Below are positions 33,013-43,959 of a stretch of 64,000 nucleotides of DNA, in pieces (within the stretch, counting starts at the first letter, position 1; every line of letters starts with the position of its first letter). The notes beneath the pieces were generated by a model that had not been told where the DNA came from, made no database searches, and was given only the letters and a program-made list of their open reading frames with translations. Position numbers and translations under genes: made by a program. The DNA comes from Phytophthora quininea (Eukaryota; Oomycota; Peronosporomycetes; Peronosporales; Peronosporaceae): the NCBI GenBank assembly GCA_011947345.1, contig JAAVTG010000579.1, positions 496,001-560,000 on the forward strand. The letters are read 5' to 3'.

Positions 33013-34049
33013 ATGGGCAATCGGATCTCCAGAAAGAACAAGCAGCAAGCGGCTGCAGATCCAGCACGAAATGATGAAGTGGCCTCGACATCCAGCGCTC
33101 CTGCCACTCTAACATCGAGCGCTGCGTTACCAGAGCCGCCGCCGAGTCCAGGGACCGGACAAGCTCTAAGTTTTGCGGATGATAAAGACTGCTCGCCACT
33201 GCCGCCGCGTCAGGCGCCACCAACAGCGCGAGACGTCGACCCCAACACACACGAGAATGCTCTAGCATTTTTCCAACACTGCTACCAAGTGGAAGAGGAT
33301 CCGTACACGTTGTACAACCAAGCGCTCGTACTGAAGCAACAACACGAGTTTGCTGCCGCCAGGTACGCGACAAAGGTTTAAGCGTAGCAGCGTAGCTTAC
33401 ACAGGCCTGTGCTTGCCTGCAGCAACCTGCTGAGAACTATCACAACAACTGAAAGTCTATCGCTAGAGGCACACCACCACCTCGCTCAGTGTCTACTAGC
33501 CCAAGACTTAACGCTGCGCTCGTGTCGAGAGGAAGTGACGAGGTGTCTGGAGCATGTTGTGGCCACTGCGAAACCACTATCAAATGCTGCAGACGCAAGC
33601 TATTTCGTCATGTACCGCGAAAGCCTCGAGTTGCTTGCGCACGTGTTGATAGCGGGGCGGCACTTTGATCGCGCGCTCAAGATGCTCGACTCTTTGGTGA
33701 GGAATGCCACACTGCAAGTTTTACTACGACATGGCAGTAGAAAGTTGCTAACCTGCAGCTACGTTTTGAACAGAATGAGTTCGACAGCGGTAGGATGCTC
33801 CAACCGGAGCAGACCGCTTCCCGACAGCAGCAGACGCTTGTGTGTTTCCAGCGCGCGTTCTGCCGCTTCGCGCGTGGGGACTCGCCAGACGCAGTTGACT
33901 CTGAACTGCGGCGAGTCTTGCAAAAGAGCAGTCGTCCTACTGCAGCAGAAGAAGACGGAGAGGAGGAGAAACCTCTCTCTGGCATTGAGCTCCTGCTGTG
34001 CGCCGATGCAGTTGGTATACGCCAAGGTCTGGAGCAGCTCACTGCGTAG
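33013..34049 (+). CDS. Predicted myristoylated TPR-like protein
   Basis: Three exons (33013-33362, 33423-33696, 33759-34049), about 300 residues. The start MGNRISRKNK fits an N-myristoylation site (Gly2, Ser6, basic residues), so it is likely membrane-attached. After a Pro/Ser-rich linker, helical repeats resembling TPRs appear (ALAFFQHCYQVEEDPYTLYN, QALVLKQQHEFAAASNLL, ALKMLDSL). The longer reading from 32959 begins without ATG. No family recognised. Confidence 0.6.
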
Positions 34050-35199
34050 CCATTGCTGGAAGCGAATTTCTACTTCTCGTGCAGATTTTCATATCAAAAT
34101 TCCGGCTCGGAAGGGGGTCGCTCGTTTAGTATGCTATATAGTAAATAAAGAGGGATGTCATTTTCTTATTCAAAGTACGTTATCACTTTTTTTTCACGCG
34201 AAGTTGATTGATTCACGACAGGAAACTGATTTGGTGGATGCAGTTGTGGTAGGTCTGAACATACTTATGCTGAGGGGAGTTTTAGTGTAGCTCCTGGCAG
34301 CGCTCCGTTCGTTGTCTGGAGGAGAAGAAAATCCTGCGAGTGACAGTTCTCAAATGCCGTCGGTGACAAGGAGTTTCTAAACATCTGAGAACGTGAGCGT
34401 CAACAGGACCAGCGCCGGTCGTCAGACCTCTCACGGACCAGTTGGGAAGTCTTACTACGGCTAGACGGGTTTGTTCTTCGTGCAGTGCGACGACGAATAC
34501 GCTCAGTGTCCGTGCACGCCACATTCAATAACAACCGGGCGTTTCCCCCAACTTACGTTTGGTGCAGCCCCCTCAAAACCACGTGAGCTGGAGCCCGCGC
34601 GGTCGACTCCTGTGTGTTGCAAGTGTTTGGCAGCCTGCGCGGTGACACCAACCACTGGAGATCACTGCAGCATGAGGAGATGAAAACAATCGAGGGAAGA
34701 AGAAACGACTCCAACCAACACCCGTTTTGGTGGCCGCTACAGGTTCCGCTTTGCTTGCATCCGTTGTCGCCTAGCGCTGCCACGATATCTTGGCAGAATG
34801 CAAACGCCCACTGTCAGGAGTTTGGCGTTCCCTACGCAATGACGTTGCGAGGCTTTGGGCGTCGTGCCTTGAACCAACGAGCGAGCTGCTCTGACGCGCT
34901 GGTAGCTCGGTATCTTTTCGGGTCGGGTCTGTCCGAAAACGTGGCCGCAACCCGTACAGCCCGGACCCGTTTGACGTGCATACAATTTCGCTGCTAAATC
35001 GGGCGGTCGAATAGGGCGGGTTTGAATTTGGGTCTGTCGGTCCGAGCGATCAGACCCGACCCGCCTCGCTCGGCCGCTTTGACTTGGCGTTTGTATGCCA
35101 CGTGTGTGGCTGTCGGTCTGCCCCCTCTCGAGCGGCTCCCCACCGCTCGTTCACTTCCGCTTTCGGCCGCAGACCCAGTTGAACCCCAAAGCTAGAAAG
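34050..35199. other. Intergenic with an inverted repeat, otherwise nothing recognised
   Basis: About 1.15 kb between the TPR-like gene and ATP synthase beta. Short ORFs are not convincing. The right end has repeated GGGTC/GGGTCT words and a 13-bp perfect inverted repeat (listed separately). Confidence 0.45.
34919..35063. repeat. 13-bp inverted repeat, about 120 bp apart
   Basis: CGGGTCGGGTCTG at 34919-34931 and its perfect reverse complement at 35051-35063, with related GGGTC words between and near. It ends about 135 bp upstream of the ATP synthase beta ATG. Could be a small element remnant or a regulatory structure. Confidence 0.5.
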
Positions 35200-36772
<1,573 letters not shown>

Positions 36773-37160
36773 GTTACTCGGTTCGAAATGCAGAGCGGAA
36801 AGCAACCAACTCCTTCAGCGGAAGAAAGCGGCGTCTAGTGGCGGCACGCGAGACTGGAAATTGAAAAACAAAGCACTCTAGCGAGCTTTCTGTTCTCCTC
36901 CTTCCCTTCCATTTCGACGTGGTGTCTGTAGAAAGTGAGCTCTCTCCTCCATAAAGCAAATGAAAACATGAACATCGTTCGTATTGTCTGTCAAGATGGT
37001 CGCGCTTTACTGCCTCACATTGCCTTCAAGCACCAAAGCGGAATCGACAAGTGCAACGACGTTGAGAACCCAAATGGTGGCGTCTACTTCGTCGGTTAAT
37101 GACCGCGGCGCTCAAAGTCGTCTTTGTTCGCCAACCTCTGTCTTCTCGTCTATTGTCTGT
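36773..37160. other. Convergent 3' region
   Basis: 388 bp between the ATP synthase beta and bS18m stop codons. No coding signal seen; presumably both 3' UTRs. Confidence 0.5.
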
Positions 37161-38238
37161 CTACTCATACTCAAAGTCCTCGTCGAACTCCTTGTCGTCC
37201 TCGTCATCATCGTCAAAGTCGTCGTCATCCTCGAGCTCCGCCTCGGCGATCAGATCGTCGTCAATCGCCTTCCACTGCTCGGGCGTAGGCTCCGGGTACC
37301 GCGACAAGTACGGCAGCAAAGCGAGTTGGCGCGAGATTTTGATCGCCTGTGCCAGTTTGCGCTGCTGCTTGGCTGTCAGACCAGTGAACCGACGAGGACG
37401 AATGCGACCCGTGGGCGAGATGAACAGACGCAGCAACTCGACGTCCAGCGCCAGCTCCACCACGTCCTGGTGGTTGGCCTCTACAAAGTACTTCCACGGC
37501 TTGGTTTTGTTCTTTCTCATGGGCTTCCTCTTGTCCTCCGGCAACATCCAGTTGAGATACTCTGGCGGGATCGCATCTCCCTGCTGGAAGCGTTGGAAGG
37601 GGTCCTTCTCGTGTTCCACCTCGTCCTCGTTGACACCGATCTGACCCTCCGCCAGACTCAGAGAAGCGTCGTATCCAGGCATTTCCTAGTGAAGAAAAAA
37701 AAAATGATTAGCATGAATACAAAACCTTTCAATTTCAAAAGAGCTCACCACATAGAGACGGTCGTCGTCCGCGTCGGGATTGACCGTGTAGGTCTCTCCG
37801 TCGTCGTCCTGGTCCCACTCCGCCACCTCGTGCTCGAACCGCTTGGCCCATTCCTGGGCACTGAGTTCTTCGTCATCGTCTTCATCGTCGTCGTCATCGA
37901 CATCATCATCATCGTCGACCGCCTGGTACTTTTCGTAGTCCTCTTCAAACTGCTGGCTCAGGTACTTGACCTCATCGGGCAGCTCGGTGATGTCGTCGTC
38001 GGTCTCGAACTTGTCGGCCAGCGACTTTTTCTTAAACTCTGTTGAGAAATAAACAAACAAACAAACATTTAGCCACGTTGGATCATTACTGTCCCGTTCA
38101 TAGATATCCCCCACCTTTCTTGTCCTTGTCGCCGCCCTTGGAAGCCACGAAACGCGTCCCCATCGGTCGGTTCAGCGACTCGACAGCCAGCGAGCGCAGC
38201 GCCGTCGCCTTGGCGCCAGGAGCAGCTCGACGTCCCAT
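37161..38238 (-). CDS. Mitochondrial ribosomal protein bS18m with acidic extensions
   Basis: The S18 core [20 protein letters not shown] then [20 protein letters not shown] is diagnostic of bacterial-type S18 of the small ribosomal subunit. The N terminus ([20 protein letters not shown]) looks like a mitochondrial targeting peptide. Three exons with introns at 38039-38114 and 37686-37748. The protein is about 310 residues, far longer than bacterial S18 (about 75), because of an N-terminal extension with Asp runs ([17 protein letters not shown], near 37870-37920) and a C-terminal Asp/Glu tail (near 37165-37250). No frameshift found. Convergent with ATP synthase beta. Confidence 0.85.
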
Positions 38239-38883
38239 TGCTGCAGTCACAGACACACACACACGCAGACCACACAGAGGTCGGTACCAGCAGAGCAGAC
38301 GCATGTCATGACAGCGCACGCACCGGCGATCGCAGCCGCGCACGGACGCAGCCACACGCGCACCATTTCCCCTCCTCTCGCTCTCTGCACCGCTCGCTGC
38401 GGGGTTTGCTTCTGTGGTTGACAGTCTCCGGAAATCGAGTCGAGCGCGATGATTGGTCAATTTCACAGGCTGATAGATATGCTGGAGTTTGTATGGAGGC
38501 CAAATGCAACATGTCCACAGCGCTGTTTGAGACTGAAAAGCAAAGCAAAATGACACGAAAGACAAGAGGTGGGCTGCTACCGTCCACCTCATTCGCAACG
38601 TGCAAACGCGGCTGGCCGTCATCTAAATGCAAATCACCGTCCATGAAAACCTATCCTGCCTGCCTGCCACCTGCGCTGTCTGTCCTCCCGCGCTCTGCGC
38701 GAGGAGTGCTGTAAAATGGGGGAGCAAACCGAGCAGCCTCTCGGCCTCCCCATCCTGCTGTCTCCTCCCTCTCTCTCGCTTCCCTCCAGCGATCTCTCCC
38801 CAGTCGCTACAAATCTCTCCTTCCACCAACGTCCCAATAGTTACTCGCTGCTAGTGCACTCGCAGGTTCCCCGTTGCCACCAA
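38239..38883. other. Intergenic, pyrimidine-rich, no gene seen
   Basis: 645 bp upstream of bS18m and downstream of the second B56 gene. It contains an (AC)n tract at about 38246-38262 and CT-rich stretches at about 38365-38390 and 38740-38790. No gene recognised. Confidence 0.45.
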
Positions 38884-40553
38884 CTAGGCCGCTGACTTGG
38901 ACGCAGCCATCGACTCTATTTTCCTCCATTTCTCCTGGTCCTTGTCTTTCACGTCGGCTGCTGCCTGCTCTTTCAGCGAGTACTCCTTTGCGCACTGGTC
39001 GTACAGCGCCATGTCATAATCCATGTACAGCTTCAAAACGTTCTGTGCGAGCCCTTCCACCGTCGTGTTCCAGTGGCCCAACGAGTTTCTATGGAGCGGT
39101 CCGTAAATCACGGGCAGGATCAAGTGCGCGTGCTGCTTGCTCAAGCAGCCGTTGTTGACTAAGTGTTCGTTGTTCCAGAGGAACAGAGACCTCTCCGAGA
39201 CCTGGAAGTGCTGACTGCCGAGCCACTTGGCCAAGCCGTTGAAGAGCGGCTTGTGCACCTGCTGCAGCTGCTCGCTGCCCATGAGCTCCAGGATCTCCTC
39301 CAGCTCGTTCAAGAAGATCACCTGCTTCGACGAGCACGACCAGGGCCAGTATTTGATGATGCCTTGGATGATGGGCACTGCTGTCTCCGGGTCCTTCTCT
39401 ACGTACTGCGTGATGCAATAGGAAAGCTGCTGGTGGTACATTGATACACACTTGGGCTTGTGCAGCGGCACGAGTGCGCGCACGAGAAACTGCAAGTGCT
39501 CAGCCTTCAATGGCATGGCGAAGCCGTTGATGATACTGCCCAGGATTTCCAGCAGCTCGCCGATGCCGTTGTGTCGCTCCGTCTCGTACACGAACCGGTA
39601 GAAGACGTTGCTGATGGCCTTGCGGATGAAGGACCGGTGCGACATAAACTTGCCGTAGATGCGGTGCAGAATCGTCTTGAGGTAGTCGCGCTCGCGCGGG
39701 TCCTCGCTGTCGAACAAGTCGATGACCGCCAGACAGAACTTTTGGTCCACGTACTTCTTGGCCACTTTGGCGTTGACTTCGCCCGACACGATGAAGCGCA
39801 GGAAAAACTCATACACCACTTGAAGATGTGGCCACGAGGCTTCCAGTACGGGCTCGTCCTCCTCCGGATCAAAGTCTTCTGTCTGCGGGGGCAGCGCGCG
39901 GCAGATATTGACCGACTGCCCGTCATAAAAAGCAGCTCTTTAGTCGCTCAATCACACTTGTTTGAAAAGACGAAAGGCCACGTACCACCATGGCCATAAT
40001 GTCAGGCATGAGCGCTTCCGTGAAGATCTTCTGGCCGCCGGGGTTGTTCACATAATCTACAAGTTCCAGCAGCGTCTGCCGCTTCAAATCCTTGCCCCTG
40101 AGGCAGTAGAACACACGATCAGACTCGGTATTGACGGGTACAGGGCGTATTGGTGCTCACCGCTTGTCGGACGTGGGGTCGTCAAAGTTAAAGATGACCG
40201 AGCACAGCTCGAGCTTCTGCTGGAACAGGGCCTAGCGTAGGTACGTAGCAAACGGTCAATACCTTCTCTCTACCTCGGAATCGAGCAGGGCCAATGGCCA
40301 ACGCACCTCTCGTCGCTGCAGGGACGTGTCTTTGAGGTGCGGCAGGTCCTTGAGCGCCTGGATCTTCTGGTTGCGCGCCATGAAGGAGCGGCGGCGCTCG
40401 CGCTTGGGCAGCGACACGTCGGAGCGCGCCACGTCCCCGTGGGGAGCCCACCACGCCGTTGTTCTTGCTGCCATCGCCGTCCATGGGGGACGTGGCCACG
40501 TGCTCTCCGTTGTTGCTAAGCTTCCGTTTCACCGTTTGGAGCATCCCCTTCAT
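38884..40553 (-). CDS. PP2A regulatory subunit B56 (B'), intron-poor copy
   Basis: Paralogue of the gene at 31029. Conserved blocks: [85 protein letters not shown]. Introns at 40232-40306, 40098-40160 and 39916-39985, all in the N-terminal third. The rest (38884-39915) is one exon, whereas the other copy has five introns there. Start 40553 (MKGMLQTVKRKLS), with one frame repair at about 40437 (CCCC should be five). The C terminus is a charged helix ending KSAA. Likely acts as an alternative PP2A targeting subunit. Confidence 0.9.
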
Positions 40554-40892
40554 CGCTTTAGGGCGCGAGCCGTCGGGTGGTGCACTGCGAGGCTCCGTCG
40601 GCCTCAGAGGGTTGGAAGAGACGCCCCCAAGGACACACGAGCGCGCTGCGGTCTCTCCACCGGCGCGGTTTTCTTCCTTTTCCTCCCCCTCGGCTCCACT
40701 AGCCCCAACCGCGACGTGTCAAAACACGGTGGCTACGGGAGGCTCCAAGATAACAAAACAAGGTGGAATCGCCTAGTTTTGTATTGAAGGGACTGTGGTT
40801 TTAGTACCGTGTTTTGAAAGAAGGAAGCCAAGTTGAACACCTGGCCCAAAGCATGCGGTGGGAAAGCCGGGTCATGACTGAGCCCAACGCGA
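40554..40892. other. Divergent promoter region, no gene seen
   Basis: 339 bp between the ATGs of the B56 copy (minus strand) and the BRE-like gene (plus strand). Presumably both promoters. Confidence 0.45.
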
Positions 40893-42329
40893 ATGGAGCG
40901 CGAGCTCACTCGCCGCTGCGGCCGCCAAGTGCGCGTGGCCGAGTTCGTCGGCGGTCTATTAGACGCAGCACCTTGCAATGCAGAGCAGAGGCGGCAGCTG
41001 TTCGCCGGGTACGTGGAGCTGCGCTACGGCTGCCACGCCTGGCTCGGTTTCCGCTTGGACGTCTGGGCGGAGCGAGCCAAATGCGTCCGAAAAGGTAACG
41101 AGAAGAGGACAGGCTTTTATTTTAAATGACATATTATATAATCTTGGGAGTATTGTCTGCTGCAGTGCAAGCCACGAGTTGCTACGTTCGAGACGGCCGA
41201 GATATCTTGGAGGTGACGACGGCTGACGTCATGCGGACAGTACTCGAGGCCAAGCAGCTCCTCGATATCCAAGTGTTGGTTCGAGAACACGAAGCGCCAG
41301 CGCTGACGGGCGACGAGTTGACGCAGGTGATCGAAGAAGCAGTGCGAGAATTCGTCGACGCGTTCAGAAGATTACAAGTACAGGTAAAACGATATTGGCA
41401 AAGCTTTCCGTGTAATTTAGCTAACATTTTGTTGTAGACTTTGCTGGATGGGACTTCGAAACGCGCGAGATTCGAGTACGAAATGCTGCAGCACTATACT
41501 CAACTGGAGCTGTTGATTCTGCGCAACCAAAGTGCAGATCTTTATGTGTTGTTTACACTGCCACTACTGGGAGAAGAAACCTCATGGGATGTGAAAAAAT
41601 CGTCGATACAAAAGACCCAAGCGACGTATTTGTTCCTGACGGGTTTAATGCCCCGCATTTCGCCGTCGCCACGGATCAATTGACGATTTCCATCGGATAC
41701 CCGTTGGACGACGACGACAACGGCAGTCTGTGGCCGCTTTCGGTGCAGTGGCCTAGCGTGATGCAGCTGTCGAGACAGGTTTTGCAGCCTCCGTCGTCCA
41801 GTAAAGCGCAATCGTCGGTGGAATTGGTTGCGAGTTGCAAGGAGGTCCAATATAGTGGTATATGCCTGGTTGTTAGAGTCAATAAAGAGCTAACGCCTGT
41901 GTGTAGATGTTTTTGCAGCAGTGGGGAAACGCAAAGACTTCATTGCTCAGCTACGACGCAATGTTATAGGTGAGCACCTGTCAGGAAATCATTATATTGT
42001 TTGACGACATCGCTAACGACATTTATGGTAGTGTTGGAATACGAGGCGGTGGATTTTTCCCACGTCTTCTTCTTGTTGCAAGAGCAGTTGGACGAGCAAT
42101 CTCCTCTGCGGATTATCGTGTTGCGTCTGCAGTTTACGGCGGCATTTTCCTCACGAACTGCACGAGTGATCTAAAGTTGTCCATGCTCGATGGAGAAGAT
42201 GGAGCAGCGCCTGTGCCCGTCGAGTTGCCTCCTGCCAGCACGGTTTCCGATTCAGAAGATAACAAATGTGTCGCAGTGTTTCTTGAGGCCACTCGGAAAG
42301 CTCTGCTTCGACATTTTTACGGCGAATGA
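40893..42329 (+). CDS. BRE/BABAM2 (BRCC45)-like subunit
   Basis: Scaffold subunit of BRISC and BRCA1-A-type K63 deubiquitinase complexes, built of ubiquitin-E2-variant folds. Similarity rests on RARFEYEMLQHYTQ (human FEYQTL...), the segment GKRKDFIAQLRRNV followed across an intron by LEYEAVDFSHVFFLLQEQ (human KRREYIAAF...VEYDAEGFTKLTLLL), and general length (about 380 residues). Five exons, introns at 41093-41165, 41384-41437, 41855-41906 and 41970-42031. Frame repairs at about 41589 (AAAAAA should be seven) and 42145 (TTTT should be five). Start 40893 (MERELTRRC). The call was made from remembered family motifs and should be checked by profile search. Confidence 0.65.
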
Positions 42330-42413
42330 ACACGGTCATCGTCACAATGATAAATCTCAAAGAAGCTTGTGTGTTTGTTCGCCGTGCATACCAGAAGTTT
42401 TCAATACATATCT

Positions 42414-42755
42414 ATGACAAACTCGACCATTTCTCTAAGCTGCAAGCCTGAATGCAGCTGGCAATGTCACTCACGGGTTGCTTGCGTCCGCTGCAAGTTC
42501 AATTGCAGTCGCACAACGCCGCTGGGGCCATGTCTGTAGCCCATTTGCGACGTCCGCCAATTCCCCTGCAACAACGCGACCAGCAACTTCTTCAACTTGG
42601 ACAGCTGCGATTGCCATGGGCATGGCAAGGCTCTACGTTCGCCTCGAGCTCTTTTCACGCTCCAATGTCGTAGGGTGCACGAGTTTTTAATCCCGATCCA
42701 CGATCACTTCCCTCTAAAGCGCCATTCAGAAATGCTCGCAAAGGCCCACCGCTGA
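42414..42755 (+). CDS. Cys-rich small ORF with in-frame TAG
   Basis: From ATG 42414 a Cys-rich reading (SCKPECSWQCHSRVACVRCK, later PICDVRQFPC and DSCDCHGHG) stays in one frame to a TGA at 42753-42755, with one TAG at 42537. The CxPxCxWxC pattern resembles Cys-rich modules seen in protist surface proteins. It may be an exon or decayed copy of a larger gene. I am not sure it is expressed. Confidence 0.3.
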
Positions 42756-42938
42756 CTAATCCGGAAATCCTGTAGACGAATCCGCTTGGTTGTCTGCTTG
42801 AAGACACCTTCAACCGCCATGGTCTATGCGCGTTCGTCCACGCATTCACGTCCAGGTGTCATCGCTGCAATGCTAACCAGACGAAGAAGCTCTCCATTGA
42901 AACCAACGACCATTCGCAAACTCTCTCCGTCCGCCACA

Positions 42939-43481
42939 ATGCGCCAGGCAGCTCTCACTTCCGAAGACGAAAAGTTCCTGTCCTTACTGGAGAGTCGTCG
43001 AGACCACCACTTCACCACCGCTCCACTGCTGTCGAGCTTCAGGGTGCTGGCGTTGTTCGCCTACGAAGACTTGGACGGCGTCACCACCGACAAGTTCGTC
43101 ATCGGCGCCAATGCCGAGTGCGCCAACATCGGCGGCGCCACCTGCGCCGAACGAGCCGCCATGGCCCAATTACAGCTGCTGCCTGTACGTCGAGTGCGCC
43201 GCATCTACCTTGTGTCGGACTCTCCGCAGTGCTTGACGCCCGGCACGCTCTGTCGAGAGTTCATGCTGTCCAGTCCGTTGATCAGCCAAGACACCCCGTT
43301 CATCTCTCGAGCCACCAACTGCCGCCCCTGCATCACCACACTGCAGGAATTGTATCCGTTCCCGTCACTCTACGATCGAGTGCCGAGAGCGCAAGTGCTG
43401 CCGTTCGCTCGGAAATTCTGCTCTCAAGTTCCATTCAAATCGGAAGGTGGTGGTGGTGGTGGAACACTCACCGTTTGTTGA
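42939..43481 (+). CDS. Cytidine deaminase, catalytic domain
   Basis: Hydrolytic deamination of cytidine to uridine for pyrimidine salvage. The zinc/proton-shuttle motif NIGGATCAERAAM is intact. The second motif, usually PCxxC, reads PGTLCREF: the first Cys is Gly (codon GGC at 43242). Start at 42939 (MRQAALTSEDEKF); an in-frame ATG at 42819 adds a basic, Ser-rich segment that could be a targeting peptide. It ends after a (GGT)n stretch only 16 bp before the next ORF, which looks like the second domain of the same enzyme. Confidence 0.7.
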   Translation: MRQAALTSEDEKFLSLLESRRDHHFTTAPLLSSFRVLALFAYEDLDGVTTDKFVIGANAECANIGGATCAERAAMAQLQLLPVRRVRRIYLVSDSPQCLTPGTLCREFMLSSPLISQDTPFISRATNCRPCITTLQELYPFPSLYDRVPRAQVLPFARKFCSQVPFKSEGGGGGGTLTVC

Positions 43482-43497
43482 ATTGCAACTTTCAAAG

Positions 43498-43950
43498 ATG
43501 ACAGTCGAGGAGAAGGAGGTCTACCTCCGTGCAATTAACGCCACGGCGCACGACGCACGAGACGACTTGTTCCCGTTGCGGTACGCTGCTGGCACGCAGT
43601 TCTCGGACGGGGAAGTTCGAGTCGCGTGGCAGCACAAGACACTCGAGTTCGGCAGCTCGCTGGACCCGATCTCCAAGCTCATCCCGTTCATTGAAGCCAA
43701 GCAGCACTCGATGGACACCCTGCCGGTGCAGGAGAACTCGAGCGTCCGTCCTACGTTTCTGCTGCAGGTCGACCAGTTTGGCATCCTGCACGCCCCATTC
43801 GCGAGGGCTAGAGCTTACTTCTTTGAATACGGCTTCCTGGACTTGCCAGTGTTGGTTCATGACGCTCAAGGAGAGCTGCACCGAGTCCCCATCGGCACTC
43901 TCGTAGCAGAGTCTCCGGACTGTATCGCTGCTGCGACGGCGGCCAGATAA
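43498..43950 (+). CDS. Cytidine deaminase-like, pseudo-catalytic domain
   Basis: 150 residues (MTVEEKEVYLRAINATAHDA...; FPLRYAAGTQFSDGEVRVAW; LEFGSSLDPISKLIPFIEA). It resembles the non-catalytic C-terminal domain of two-domain (E. coli/plant type) cytidine deaminases: same fold order but no CAE at the expected place (SSLDP). It lies in a different frame from the upstream catalytic domain, with the (GGT)n repeat between them. A single protein of about 330 residues broken by a length error in that repeat is likely. Confidence 0.55.
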   Translation: MTVEEKEVYLRAINATAHDARDDLFPLRYAAGTQFSDGEVRVAWQHKTLEFGSSLDPISKLIPFIEAKQHSMDTLPVQENSSVRPTFLLQVDQFGILHAPFARARAYFFEYGFLDLPVLVHDAQGELHRVPIGTLVAESPDCIAAATAAR

Positions 43951-43959
43951 AGTTGAGGG

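Noticed and set aside
36984..38045. 353-residue plus-strand ORF opposite bS18m
   Set aside because: It is the antisense shadow of the acidic bS18m exons (Asp codons read backwards as Val/Ile/Leu).
43446..43497. An intron joining the two cytidine deaminase halves
   Set aside because: GT and AG ends exist, but every donor in the GGT tract gives the wrong phase; a repeat-length error explains it better.
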